Source: an uncultured Porphyromonadaceae bacterium
GTDB taxonomy: Bacteria > Bacteroidota > Bacteroidia > Bacteroidales > Muribaculaceae
Direction: 5' to 3'
Assembly: GCA_905198125.1 (NCBI GenBank)
Contig: CAJKBH010000006.1
Location: 1-64,000, forward strand
Length of the DNA stretch: 64,000 nucleotides
Positions 49,648 to 58,437 of the stretch are shown piece after piece. Under the pieces are notes generated by a model. It searched no databases, was not told where the DNA came from, and saw only the letters and a program-made list of their open reading frames with translations. The position numbers and the translations under genes were made by a program. Numbering within the stretch: the first letter of the stretch is position 1; every line of letters starts with the position of its first letter.

Positions 49648-50913
49648 TCATTCCCCCCAGTGCTTGCGCAGGGGATACCTGGTGGGTCGCAACAGCAGCC
49701 GCAGCGACGTGGAATAGAACAGGTAGTTCCACGTCCAGTTGGTAAGCACGCTTAGCTTGTTGCGCATTCCTAATATGGACATCAGATGGATGAACATCCA
49801 CACGAGCCAGGCGAAGAAGCCGTTGAAGCTGAAGTGCGGCAGGTCGGCCACGGCCTTTGCCTTTCCGATGGTGGCCATCGAACCCTTGTCGCGGTATCGG
49901 AACGGTGTGCGGAACTCGCCGCGGTTCAGGTTCCTGGCCAGGTTGTTGGCCATCTGCAACGCAGGCTGGGCCATCTGCGGGTCGCCCTTGGGGTGGCCGT
50001 CGCGCTGCATCAGGCAGATGTCGCCCACCGCAAACACCGAGCCGTCAAGTCCCTTGACGCGGTTGTATTCGTCCACCAGCACCCGGTTGCCGTGTCCCAC
50101 GCATTCCTGCGGAAGACCAGGCATCGGCTCGCCGCGCACGCCCGCCGTCCATATCAGCGTCTCGTAATATTCCTTCTGTCCGTCTGCAAAGTTAACATAT
50201 TTATCCGAATAATCCTTAAGAACGGTGTTCAATCGGACATTCACCATAAGTTTTTTGAGTGTTTTCAGCGCGTATTCCTGCGACTGCGGCCTCATGGCGC
50301 CGAGCAGCGATCCGGTGCCTTCCACCAGGGTGATGGTGATGTCGTCCGGCTCCAGTTCGGGGTATTCCTTTTTCAGGATATACTTCTTCATCTCGCCCAG
50401 CGCGCCGGCAATCTCCACGCCGGCCGGACCGCCCCCTACCACAAGGAACGTGAGCAGTTCGCGGCGACGCGCCTTGTCCTGACATAACGCTCCGCGCTCG
50501 AAGCGGTCCAGTATCTCGTCGCGCGTATGCGCCGCCTCGGCCACGGTCTTGATGCCGAACGTCTCCTCGGCCAGCGAGTCCATGCCGAAATAATTGTTGG
50601 TCGAGCCGGCGGCCAGTATCAGCTTGTCGTATTTTATCGTCTCGTAGCTGGTGGTCACCTCTTTGGCCGCGACGTCTATGTTCTTGACATGGCCCATGTG
50701 ATAGCTCACGTTGCGGTGTTTCTTGAACTCGCGCCGGAACGGGAAGCAGATGTTGGCGCTGGTCAGTCCCGACGACGCTATCTGATAGAACAGCGGCGGG
50801 AAACTGTTGAAATTATTTCTGTCCACCAGGCATATCTCGTACTTGGCGGGATCCAGCTTCTTGCACAATCTCAATCCCGCGAACCCGCCCCCGATTATCA
50901 CGATCCTCTCCAT
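49648..50913 (-). CDS. Type II NADH dehydrogenase (NDH-2-like)
   Basis: The 421-residue flavoprotein has two dinucleotide-binding motifs: RIVIIGGGFAGLRLCKKL for FAD (about 3-20) and FLVVGGGPAGVEIAGALGEM for NADH (about 156-175). FAVGDICLM (about 293-301) is the late FAD site. The C-terminal part (FSFNGFFAWLVWMFIHLMSI) is hydrophobic and would anchor it to the inner membrane. Such enzymes pass electrons from NADH to quinone without pumping ions. It is first of a three-gene minus-strand group. Confidence 0.9.
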   Translation of the reverse strand: MERIVIIGGGFAGLRLCKKLDPAKYEICLVDRNNFNSFPPLFYQIASSGLTSANICFPFRREFKKHRNVSYHMGHVKNIDVAAKEVTTSYETIKYDKLILAAGSTNNYFGMDSLAEETFGIKTVAEAAHTRDEILDRFERGALCQDKARRRELLTFLVVGGGPAGVEIAGALGEMKKYILKKEYPELEPDDITITLVEGTGSLLGAMRPQSQEYALKTLKKLMVNVRLNTVLKDYSDKYVNFADGQKEYYETLIWTAGVRGEPMPGLPQECVGHGNRVLVDEYNRVKGLDGSVFAVGDICLMQRDGHPKGDPQMAQPALQMANNLARNLNRGEFRTPFRYRDKGSMATIGKAKAVADLPHFSFNGFFAWLVWMFIHLMSILGMRNKLSVLTNWTWNYLFYSTSLRLLLRPTRYPLRKHWGE

Positions 50914-50989
50914 AACTTATGTTATTTTCTGCCTTTAAAACGGAAATCCATGCTATTATGTTTTGCCATTTGCAGTGGGCGCAGGAAAC

Positions 50990-51028
50990 AAAAAAAGGTG
51001 TGAGGGAAACTGCGTTCCGACACACCCC
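50990..51028 (-). terminator. Terminator after the first ECF sigma gene
   Basis: On the minus strand GGGTGTGTCGGAA pairs with TTTCCCTCACACC (mismatches inside), followed by TTTTTTT. The GGTGTGTC/ACACACC stem is similar to that after the second sigma gene at 60532. Confidence 0.75.
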
Positions 51029-51083
51029 GGCATATATTAACCTTCAACCCTTCGTATCCCCGGTGTATATAAGTAAGTTTCTT

Positions 51084-51590
51084 TTATTTGTATTCGCTCA
51101 GCATGCTCTGGAGGCGTTTGCGGGCGAAGAAGATGCGGCTCTTGACCGTGCCGAGGGGCAGACCCATCTTGTCTGCTATCTCGCCATACTTGTAACCGGC
51201 AATGTACATGGAGAAAGGCACGCGGTATTCCTGATTGAAGGCGCCGATGGCCTTGGAAATCTCCTTGACGGCATACGAGCCTTCGGGCGTGGTCAGTCCC
51301 GACTCCTGCGAGACATTGAGATGATACAGATCCTCGGTAGTGTCCACTATCGTAGCGCTACGCGTCTGGCGGCGGTAGTTGTTGATGAAGATGTTGCGCA
51401 TGATGGTGAACACCCATCCCTTGAAGTTGACGTTGTCAACGTATTTGGACTGATTGTCTAATACCTTGAGCGTTGTGTCCTGAACCAGATCCTGTGCGGT
51501 GTCTCGATTGGCTGTCAGACGGCAGGCGAAGTTGAACAGATTTCCCTGCAGTCCTACCAGCTTATCCCGTAATGATAAATTGTCAGCCAT
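51084..51590 (-). CDS. ECF-type RNA polymerase sigma factor (paralog A)
   Basis: The 168-residue protein has sigma region 2 (LFNFACRLTANRDTAQDLVQ then VNFKGWVFTIMRNIFINNYRR, about 19-75) and region 4 (YRVPFSMYIAGYKYGEIADK then LPLGTVKSRIFFARKRL, about 120-163). It directs RNA polymerase to a special promoter set. There is no anti-sigma gene on either side. It is closely similar to the sigma factor at 59930, including the linker IVDTTEDLY. Genes are monocistronic with a terminator. Confidence 0.92.
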   Translation of the reverse strand: MADNLSLRDKLVGLQGNLFNFACRLTANRDTAQDLVQDTTLKVLDNQSKYVDNVNFKGWVFTIMRNIFINNYRRQTRSATIVDTTEDLYHLNVSQESGLTTPEGSYAVKEISKAIGAFNQEYRVPFSMYIAGYKYGEIADKMGLPLGTVKSRIFFARKRLQSMLSEYK

Positions 51591-51768
51591 AGTGGATCGT
51601 TTTTAAGATTATACTCCTTAAACAATACACCAGGGCATTTTGTTTCACATTCTTTATTAATTTTTTAACATATTCCTATCGGTCCAATCATATCCCAATT
51701 CCTCTTTACCTATATCCGCAATCAAATCCTGATTTCCATGCCACCCGCCAATCGGTACGGCCCCAAAA
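51591..51768. other. Divergent intergenic region between sigma A and the DUF4924 gene
   Basis: AT-rich region holding the leader of the minus-strand sigma gene; no consensus promoter for it was found. The right end contains the promoter of the DUF4924 gene. Confidence 0.4.
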
Positions 51769-51800
51769 TTTGTTTAAAATTCACAGATTTAGTAATTTTG
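51769..51800 (+). promoter_or_regulatory. Promoter of the DUF4924 gene, nearly leaderless
   Basis: TTTG (51769-51772) and TAATTTTG (51793-51800) are 20 bases apart. The ATG at 51809 is only 8 bases after the -7 box, so the transcript would have almost no 5' leader. Confidence 0.75.
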
Positions 51801-51808
51801 CAGAGATT

Positions 51809-52360
51809 ATGATAACAGCATCAGCGAAAAAGAGAGAGAACATAGCCGAATATCTGCTGTATATGTGGCAGATCGAGGACCTGATACGCGCCTACGGGCT
51901 TGACATAGACCGCATTCAGCATGAGATAATAGACCGCTACGAGGGGCTGACCGACACGCAGCGCCGCGACATGCGCGACTGGTACGAAAGCCTGATAGAC
52001 ATGATGCGCCGCGAGGGCGTGGCCGAACATGGCCACCTGCAGCTGAACCGCAATACCCTGGCCGACCTGGAGCGTCTGCACCGCCAGCTCCTGTCCGACC
52101 CGAAATTCTCGGCCTACTCCAACCAGTACTACGCCACGCTGCCCCTCATAGTCGAGCTCCGCTCCAAGGCCGGCGACAATAAGAAGGACGAGATCGAGAC
52201 CCTGTTCGAAGCAATGTACGGTCTGCTGATGCTGCGCATCCAGCACAAACCCGTGAGCGACGACACCCTTGCCGCCTCCAAACAGATTTCGAAATTCCTT
52301 GCCCTTCTCGCCTCATACTATAAAAAGGATTACAACAACGAGCTTTTCAATCAGGATTGA
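51809..52360 (+). CDS. DUF4924-family protein
   Basis: The 183-residue, mostly helical, soluble protein starts MITASAKKRENIAEYLLYMWQIEDLIRAY and matches the DUF4924 family of Bacteroidota, of unknown function. The start at 51809 is fixed by the promoter, which overlaps the upstream in-frame codons. It is four bases before rfbD, so the two are co-transcribed; a link to cell-envelope sugar metabolism is only contextual. Confidence 0.82.
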   Translation: MITASAKKRENIAEYLLYMWQIEDLIRAYGLDIDRIQHEIIDRYEGLTDTQRRDMRDWYESLIDMMRREGVAEHGHLQLNRNTLADLERLHRQLLSDPKFSAYSNQYYATLPLIVELRSKAGDNKKDEIETLFEAMYGLLMLRIQHKPVSDDTLAASKQISKFLALLASYYKKDYNNELFNQD

Positions 52361-52364
52361 CCCT

Positions 52365-53216
52365 ATGCGAATATTAGTGACAGGAAGCAATGGCCAGCTC
52401 GGTCAGTCGCTGCGGCGCGCGTTCGCCGGCGACCCCGACATCACGGCACAATACACGGACTACGACACGCTCGACATCACCGACACCGATGCCGTGGCTG
52501 CCTATCTTGAGTCCAACCCGGCCGACATCATCATCAACTGCGCCGCTTACACCGCCGTGGACCGCGCCGAAAGCGACCCCGAAACCGCACGCCGGCTCAA
52601 CGCCTTGGCCCCCGGCATCTTAGGCAAAGCCGCCTCAAAAGCCGGAGCCAGGATAATACACGTATCCACCGACTATGTGTTCAACGGCGAGAACTTCAAG
52701 CCCTACACCGAGCTGGACGAGGCCGACCCCAAAAGCGTGTACGGCCGCACCAAACTCGAGGGCGAGTCGATGGTAAAGGCCGCAAACCATGACGCCGTAG
52801 TGATCCGCACCGCATGGCTTTACTCCGAATTCGGCAACAATTTCGTGAAGACCATGCTCCGCCTCGGGGCCGAACGAAAGGAAATCTCGGTAGTGGCCGA
52901 CCAAATCGGAACCCCGACGTACGCACAGGACCTGGCCGATGCCATATATGCCGTCGTGAAGAATCCTGAATGGCATCCCGGCGTGTATCACTTCACTGAC
53001 GAGGGTGTCGCATCGTGGTACGACTTCGCCATGGAGATATTCCGACTCGCCGGCAACACCGACGTGACGGTGCATCCCATCAACACCTCGCAGTATCCCA
53101 CCGCAGCCAGCCGACCCCACTATTCCGTGCTGGCCAAGGACAAGATCAAGTCCGTGTACGGCATCGACATTCCCTACTGGCGCGACTCGCTGATCAAATG
53201 TATTAACAATCTCTGA
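52365..53216 (+). CDS. rfbD: dTDP-4-dehydrorhamnose reductase
   Basis: RfbD makes dTDP-L-rhamnose in the last step of the pathway. The 283-residue SDR protein has RILVTGSNGQLGQSLRRAF (NADPH loop, about 2-20), INCAAYTAVDRAE (about 61-73), STDYVFNG (about 103-110) and the catalytic YGRTKLEGE (about 127-135). The other rfb genes are not adjacent. The ATG at 52365 matches the family; the longer in-frame frame runs into the previous gene. Confidence 0.93.
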   Translation: MRILVTGSNGQLGQSLRRAFAGDPDITAQYTDYDTLDITDTDAVAAYLESNPADIIINCAAYTAVDRAESDPETARRLNALAPGILGKAASKAGARIIHVSTDYVFNGENFKPYTELDEADPKSVYGRTKLEGESMVKAANHDAVVIRTAWLYSEFGNNFVKTMLRLGAERKEISVVADQIGTPTYAQDLADAIYAVVKNPEWHPGVYHFTDEGVASWYDFAMEIFRLAGNTDVTVHPINTSQYPTAASRPHYSVLAKDKIKSVYGIDIPYWRDSLIKCINNL

Positions 53217-53238
53217 TCTGTATTGACAATCTCTGATT
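53199..53238 (+). repeat. 20-base tandem duplication across the rfbD stop
   Basis: TGTATTAACAATCTCTGATC (53199-53218) and TGTATTGACAATCTCTGATT (53219-53238) are adjacent copies. The first carries the final codons and stop of rfbD. Confidence 0.65.
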
Positions 53239-53259
53239 TCCCGAATTCATTTCATCACA

Positions 53260-54843
53260 ATGTCTGACGAACTGACCAAAGAAATAAATCGCCGGCGCAC
53301 ATTCGCCATCATCTCGCACCCCGACGCCGGCAAGACGACCCTGACCGAAAAGCTGCTGCTGTTCGGAGGCGCCATCCACGTGGCCGGAGCCGTAAAGAGC
53401 AACAAGATAAAGAAGACCGCCACCTCCGACTGGATGGAGATAGAGAAACAGCGCGGCATCTCCGTGGCCACCTCCGTGATGGGCTTCGACTACGGCGACT
53501 ATAAGATCAACATCCTGGACACCCCGGGCCACCAGGACTTTGCCGAGGATACGTTCCGCACCCTTACGGCCGTGGACTCCGTAATCATCGTGGTGGACGT
53601 GGCCAAGGGCGTTGAGACACAGACACGCCGCCTGATGGAAGTGTGCCGTATGCGCAACACGCCCGTCATCATCTTTGTCAACAAGCTGGACCGCGAGGGC
53701 CGCGACCCGTTCGAGATTCTTGACGAGCTGGAGCAGGAACTGAAGATAGGCGTACGCCCCCTGACCTGGCCCATCAACATCGGCGCCCGCTTCAAGGGCG
53801 TGTACAACATATACGGCAAGCGCCTCGATCTGTTCACCCCGTCGAAGCAGACCGTGACCGAGCGCGTGGAGATAGACGACATCAACTCGCCCGAAATCGA
53901 CAGGCGCGTGGGCGCCGACGACGCCGGCCGCCTGCGCGACGATCTGGAGCTGATAGAGGGTGTGTACCCCGACTTCGACACCGACGCCTACCTGCGCGGC
54001 GAGGTGGCGCCCGTATTCTTCGGCTCGGCGCTCAACACATTCGGCGTCAAGGAGCTGCTCGACACATTCGTGCGCATCGCCCCGGCGCCGCAGCCCATCG
54101 AGGCCGTGGAACGCACCGTGCGTCCGGAGGAAGACCAATTCTCGGGCTTCGTGTTCAAGATTCACGCCAACATGGACCCCAACCACCGCTCCAGCCTGGC
54201 CTTCGTGAAGATATGCTCCGGCAAGTTCGAACGCAACGTGTATTACCATCACGTGCGTCAGGACAAGCAGATGCGCTTCGCCGCCCCCACGGCGTTCATG
54301 GCCCAGAAGAAAAGCGTGGTGGACGAGGCATATCCCGGCGACATCGTCGGCATTCCCGACACCGGCAACTTCAAGATAGGCGACACGCTGACCGGCGGCG
54401 AGAACCTGCACTTCAAGGGCCTACCCTCGTTCAGCCCCGAAATGTTCAAATACATCGAGAACGCCGACCCGATGAAGGCCAAGCAGCTGGAGAAAGGAAT
54501 CAGCCAGCTGATGGACGAAGGCGTGGCGCAGATGTTCGTCAACCAGTTCAACGGCCGCAAGCTGATAGGCACCGTGGGCCAGCTGCAGTTCGAGGTGATA
54601 CAGTTCCGCCTGCTGCACGAATATGGCGCTCAGTGCCGCTGGGAGCCCATCAGTCTCTACAAGGCATGCTGGATAGAGAGCGACGACCCCAAGGCTCTGG
54701 AAGCCTTCAAGCGCCGCAAGCTGCAGTACATGGCCAAGGACAAGGAAGGGCGCGACGTGTTCTTGGCGGACTCCAATTACGTGCTGCAGATGGCGCAGTC
54801 CGATTTCCCCGAAATCAAGTTCCACTTCTCGTCCGAATTCTGA
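53260..54843 (+). CDS. prfC: Peptide chain release factor 3
   Basis: RF3 is a translational GTPase that removes RF1/RF2 from the ribosome. The 527-residue protein has the P-loop SHPDAGKTTLTEKLL (about 19-33), the switch region KQRGISVATSV, DTPGHQDF and FVNKLDREGRDP motifs, and domains II and III of the RF3 class. Length is typical. It follows rfbD by 43 bases. Confidence 0.96.
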   Translation: MSDELTKEINRRRTFAIISHPDAGKTTLTEKLLLFGGAIHVAGAVKSNKIKKTATSDWMEIEKQRGISVATSVMGFDYGDYKINILDTPGHQDFAEDTFRTLTAVDSVIIVVDVAKGVETQTRRLMEVCRMRNTPVIIFVNKLDREGRDPFEILDELEQELKIGVRPLTWPINIGARFKGVYNIYGKRLDLFTPSKQTVTERVEIDDINSPEIDRRVGADDAGRLRDDLELIEGVYPDFDTDAYLRGEVAPVFFGSALNTFGVKELLDTFVRIAPAPQPIEAVERTVRPEEDQFSGFVFKIHANMDPNHRSSLAFVKICSGKFERNVYYHHVRQDKQMRFAAPTAFMAQKKSVVDEAYPGDIVGIPDTGNFKIGDTLTGGENLHFKGLPSFSPEMFKYIENADPMKAKQLEKGISQLMDEGVAQMFVNQFNGRKLIGTVGQLQFEVIQFRLLHEYGAQCRWEPISLYKACWIESDDPKALEAFKRRKLQYMAKDKEGRDVFLADSNYVLQMAQSDFPEIKFHFSSEF

Positions 54844-54870
54844 CGCCGCACCCGCGCCGGGGAATTCCGA

Positions 54871-54902
54871 TTTGGAGAAATGACCGATTATAACTAACTT
54901 TG
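54871..54902 (+). promoter_or_regulatory. Promoter of the ftsB/coaX/lptC operon, leaderless
   Basis: TTTG (54871-54874) and TAACTTTG (54895-54902) with a 20-base spacer. The ATG of the first gene is at 54907, four bases after the -7 box, so transcription probably starts at or very near the start codon. Confidence 0.78.
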
Positions 54903-54906
54903 CCTC

Positions 54907-55209
54907 ATGAAGAAGACTAAAAAAATGAGTTTCTGGATGCGTCGCCGGTCGCACATCGCGCCGCTGCTGATAGGCAGCCTGGTGATCGCGCTGCTGTTCT
55001 TCAACGAAGACACCTCGTGGAAGAACAACATGAAGTACCAGGCTCAGATCAAGTCGCTTCAGGAGGAGATCAAGGCCTGCAACGACTCCGCGCAATGGTT
55101 CCGCGAGCGCCGCGAACAACTGCTCACCGGCAACGAGGAACTGGAGCAGATAGCCCGCGAGGAATACCACATGCAGAAACCCACCGAGGACGTATATCTC
55201 CTCCGATAA
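54907..55209 (+). CDS. FtsB/DivIC-type septum formation initiator
   Basis: The 100-residue protein has a basic N-terminus, one membrane segment (IAPLLIGSLVIALLFF, about 18-33), and a coiled coil (KYQAQIKSLQEEIKACNDSAQ...REQLLTGNEELEQIAREEYHM). It ends MQKPTEDVYLLR, matching the DivIC/FtsB family with its AREEYxM element. It acts in the divisome with FtsL/FtsQ. It is the first gene of a packed operon and overlaps the next start by one base (TAATG). Confidence 0.9.
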   Translation: MKKTKKMSFWMRRRSHIAPLLIGSLVIALLFFNEDTSWKNNMKYQAQIKSLQEEIKACNDSAQWFRERREQLLTGNEELEQIAREEYHMQKPTEDVYLLR

Positions 55210-55688
55210 TGACCGTATTGCATCGGAAAATGAAAAAGGCACAAGACACCCCCGATAAGAAACTTAAGAAGGAGCGCATACGCCGCGCCATGGAGCGCAC
55301 GGCCACGTTCGGACTGCTGCTGCTGGCCATAGGGCTGGTGGCGCCCTTCACCAACCTGTCGAACACCGCGCTGCTCTCCGCGTTCAAATGGATATTCGCA
55401 GCCGGATCGCTGATATATCTGCTGGCACGCATATTCGGCGGCACGGATCCGCAGGCCTCCGTGCGCCTGCGCAGACTGCGCCGCATGGAGGTATGGGCAG
55501 GCGTGGCATTCTGCGTGGCCACGTTCTTCTGGTTCTACAACACGTCGCGCTATCCCTACATGTCGCTGGCCGTGATGCGCGACACCGTGGTGTTCACCCT
55601 TGCCGGCGCGTTGATCCAGATCATAGCCGCATGGATGATAGCCTCGCAGATGAAGAAGGAGGGCGGAAATCCGTCCGAAAAGAAATGA
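55209..55688 (+). CDS. Four-helix membrane protein of unknown function
   Basis: The 159-residue product has a Lys/Arg-rich N-terminus (about 1-30) and four predicted membrane segments: TFGLLLLAIGLVAPF, LLSAFKWIFAAGSLIYLLARIF, VWAGVAFCVATFFWFY and VFTLAGALIQIIAAWMIASQM. No catalytic motif is visible. It is translationally coupled to the FtsB-like gene before and to coaX after (ATGA). I do not recognise a characterised family. Confidence 0.8.
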   Translation: MTVLHRKMKKAQDTPDKKLKKERIRRAMERTATFGLLLLAIGLVAPFTNLSNTALLSAFKWIFAAGSLIYLLARIFGGTDPQASVRLRRLRRMEVWAGVAFCVATFFWFYNTSRYPYMSLAVMRDTVVFTLAGALIQIIAAWMIASQMKKEGGNPSEKK

Positions 55689-56437
55689 GCCGGAACAAAC
55701 GCATAATGACCGTGGACGTGGGCAACACGTCGGCCAAGCTCACCGTGATGGAGGGCCCGGACAGTGTGGTCAGCGTCACGGTGCCGGAGGTGACGCAGGG
55801 CGCCGTGACCGGAATGCTGCAGGACACCGGCGCCGAGGGCGTGATAAGCTGCTCGGTCGGTCCCGACATCAGCGGCATCCTCGCCGCCGTATGCGCGAGC
55901 CGCAACCTGCCTTACGTATCGCTTGACGCCGACACGCCGGTGCCCGTGGAGGTCGACTACGACCGCGCGGGGTTAGGCGCCGACCGTCTCGCCGCCGCCG
56001 TGGGCGTGGCCGAACCGGACCGGTGCTGGCTGATAGCCGACGCCGGCACCGCGCTGACACTGGACATGACACGCGGCATGACATTCTCCGGCGGCTCCAT
56101 AGCCCCGGGCATGAACATGCGCTTAGAGAGCCTGCACAGCCACACGCGCCGCCTTCCGTTGGTGTCGCCCGAAGGCTCCGCGCCACTGTTCGCACACGAC
56201 ACCGCGCAGGCAATACGCTCGGGAGTGATACGGGGCATGGCTTACGAAACCATGTCGGCACTCGGTCAGTTCCGCCAGTTCTGTCCCGAGGCTCGGCTGT
56301 GCGTCACCGGCGGAGACGCCCCCGTACTGAGCCGGCAACTCACCATAATGAATGTGCCGCACACCGTGTGCAATAACGCGGTGGCACGCGGACTTGTCAA
56401 AATATTCAATTACTGCGAACCGTTAAGAGAGAAATGA
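55685..56437 (+). CDS. coaX: Type III pantothenate kinase
   Basis: CoaX phosphorylates pantothenate as the first step of CoA synthesis. The 250-residue ASKHA-fold protein has TVDVGNTSAKLTVMEG (phosphate 1, about 9-24), GAGLGADRLAAAVG-type segment (about 98-110) and DAGTALTLDMTRG (about 120-132). With panC and panD at 25-26 kb, the window carries much of the CoA pathway. It overlaps both neighbours by four bases. Confidence 0.94.
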   Translation: MSRNKRIMTVDVGNTSAKLTVMEGPDSVVSVTVPEVTQGAVTGMLQDTGAEGVISCSVGPDISGILAAVCASRNLPYVSLDADTPVPVEVDYDRAGLGADRLAAAVGVAEPDRCWLIADAGTALTLDMTRGMTFSGGSIAPGMNMRLESLHSHTRRLPLVSPEGSAPLFAHDTAQAIRSGVIRGMAYETMSALGQFRQFCPEARLCVTGGDAPVLSRQLTIMNVPHTVCNNAVARGLVKIFNYCEPLREK

Positions 56438-57714
56438 GCAAGATAACACGACTTATAGCGACAGTGGCCGCAGTGACGGTCATGACAGGCGCGATGGCCC
56501 AGAACACCACCACGCCCTACTCCATGTATGGCTACGGCATGCTCCGCGACAACGCCACCTCCATGCAGCGCCAGATGGGTTCCGTCGGCGTGGCCATGAA
56601 TTCCGGCCGGCAGGTCAACGTGATGAACCCGGCGGCATACGCGGCCACCGACTCTCTGACATTCCTGTTCGACCTGGGCGCCGATGTCTCCATGATGTGG
56701 AGCAAGGAAGGAAGCGTCAAGGAATACGCCACCGGAGGCGGCGTGGACTATATGACCGCACAGTTCCGAATGGGAAAGCATTTCGGCGGATCCATCGGTA
56801 TGCTGCCCCTCACCTCGGTGGGCTATTCGTTCGGCAACGAGATCAAGCACGGCACACTGGCCAACCAGGGTACGGGCGGCATCAACCAGCTGTACCTCGG
56901 TGTGGCGGCACAATATTTCGGAGTGTCGCTCGGCGTGAACATAGGATATGACTTCGGCACCATCACCAACGACTTCTTCACCACCCCCACCGGCCAGAAC
57001 CAAGTCAAGACCGAGCACACCATGAACGTGCGCGACTGGGACCTGCTCATCGGCGCGCAGTACACGCTGCGCCCCTCCAGGTTCAGCAAGGCCGTCGTAG
57101 GCGTGACATACAAGCCCAAGAAGACACTGCTCGGCACCGCCCGCGTCACCAAGCAGACACTTGGTTCGGACAACAAGGTGGACCTGACCACAATCTCGGA
57201 GATGGGCCTGCGCAACCATTATGAGACACCCAACTCCGTGGGCGCCGGCGTAAGCTACACCTACGAGAAGGCATCGCGCTGGATGGTGGAGTTCGACTAC
57301 CTGTGGCAAGGCTGGAGCGACTGCAAGTATGACCCGATGTATGCCAACGGCGAGCTGATGGACAAGAACGACCTGGTGTTCCAGGGCATGAAGTTCAACG
57401 ACCGCATGCGTTATGCCGTGGGCGCCGAGTTCGTGCCCAAACTCCGGGGCAATTACGGCGAGCGCATCAACTACCGCGTCGGCGCATACTACTGCGACGA
57501 CTACCTTAAGATAGACTCCAACAGGCTGCGCGAATACGGCGTGACATGCGGTTTCGGATTCCCCACCCCCGAGGGCAAGACCATGATCAACCTCGGCCTG
57601 GAGTGGAAGCACCGCCAGGCATCGCCGCAGACCCTGATTTCCGAAAACTACTTCAACGTCACCCTCGGAGTCAACTTCAACGAGGTGTGGTTCTTCAAGC
57701 GCAAGATCAAGTAA
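56434..57714 (+). CDS. FadL-like outer-membrane beta-barrel protein
   Basis: The 426-residue protein has a signal peptide (SKITRLIATVAAVTVMTGAMA) and a long beta-barrel with FadL-family features: NTTTPYSMYGYG near the start, MNPAAYAATDSLTFLFDLG, and LGAGVSYTYEKASRWMVEFDY-type strands. Such proteins in Bacteroidota may transport hydrophobic compounds. It is translationally coupled to coaX, and 38 bases before lptC. Confidence 0.82.
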   Translation: MSKITRLIATVAAVTVMTGAMAQNTTTPYSMYGYGMLRDNATSMQRQMGSVGVAMNSGRQVNVMNPAAYAATDSLTFLFDLGADVSMMWSKEGSVKEYATGGGVDYMTAQFRMGKHFGGSIGMLPLTSVGYSFGNEIKHGTLANQGTGGINQLYLGVAAQYFGVSLGVNIGYDFGTITNDFFTTPTGQNQVKTEHTMNVRDWDLLIGAQYTLRPSRFSKAVVGVTYKPKKTLLGTARVTKQTLGSDNKVDLTTISEMGLRNHYETPNSVGAGVSYTYEKASRWMVEFDYLWQGWSDCKYDPMYANGELMDKNDLVFQGMKFNDRMRYAVGAEFVPKLRGNYGERINYRVGAYYCDDYLKIDSNRLREYGVTCGFGFPTPEGKTMINLGLEWKHRQASPQTLISENYFNVTLGVNFNEVWFFKRKIK

Positions 57715-57752
57715 TTCGCAACGTACTCCAAGTGAAGCGGCATCTGACAGAC

Positions 57753-58427
57753 ATGAGAATACCGGCCTGGGCGCTGTTGGCGTTCACGGCCGCTTCCGTC
57801 ATATTCCCTTCCTGCCGCGAGGAGCACAAGATAGACATCGCGTCCAGGCTCAATCCTAAGAAGATGGCCACCATGACCACCGTCAACGTGGCAACCCTTA
57901 TCTCGGATTCGGGCGTTATACAGTACAAGATAGTCGCTCCGCTATGGACCGTCTACGACCAGGTCGACACCCCCTACTGGAACTTCCCCAAGGGTCTGTA
58001 CCTGCAGAAGTACGACCCGTACTTCCACGTGATAGCCACCGTGGCGGCCGACTCGGCCAAATATTTCAAGAACCTGAAGCTGTGGCGCCTGGACGGCAAC
58101 GTGGAGCTGACCAAGGCCCCCAAGGGTCTGTTTCTGTCGCAGCAGCTGTTTTGGGACCAGGGACGGCACAAGATATACAGCGACTCGTTCATGCACATCG
58201 AGACCGAGACGCACGTGCTGGAGGGGATAGGGTTCGAAAGCAACGAGGACCTGACTTCCTACCGCGTGATACAGCCTCAGGGCATATTCCCGGTGAACCG
58301 CGACGACTTCCATCCCGGCGCGTCAACGGAATCACAGCCGGCATCCTCGCCTGCCCCGTCGAGCCAGGCATCCTCGTCGGGTCAGCCCGAAGCCGTCGAA
58401 GTCCAGGCCGACGCGTCTAAAAAATGA
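57753..58427 (+). CDS. lptC: LPS export ABC transporter periplasmic protein LptC
   Basis: LptC moves lipopolysaccharide from the LptB2FG transporter to the periplasmic bridge. The 224-residue protein starts MRIPAWALLAFTAASVIFPSC, a lipoprotein-like signal with Cys21, instead of a plain membrane anchor. The body has the beta-jellyroll LptC pattern: VIQYKIVAPLWTVYD, NVELTKAPKGLFLSQQLFWD, KIYSDSFMHIETETHVLEGIGFESNEDL. A Ser/Pro/Ala-rich tail follows. The ATG at 57753 gives the signal peptide. Confidence 0.88.
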   Translation: MRIPAWALLAFTAASVIFPSCREEHKIDIASRLNPKKMATMTTVNVATLISDSGVIQYKIVAPLWTVYDQVDTPYWNFPKGLYLQKYDPYFHVIATVAADSAKYFKNLKLWRLDGNVELTKAPKGLFLSQQLFWDQGRHKIYSDSFMHIETETHVLEGIGFESNEDLTSYRVIQPQGIFPVNRDDFHPGASTESQPASSPAPSSQASSSGQPEAVEVQADASKK

Positions 58428-58437
58428 TAAACAAACT

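Noticed and set aside
53203..54411. 402-residue minus-strand frame
   Set aside because: Antisense to prfC, which has clear GTPase motifs.
56410..57612. 400-residue minus-strand frame
   Set aside because: Antisense to the FadL-like gene; His/Val/Ala-rich shadow translation.
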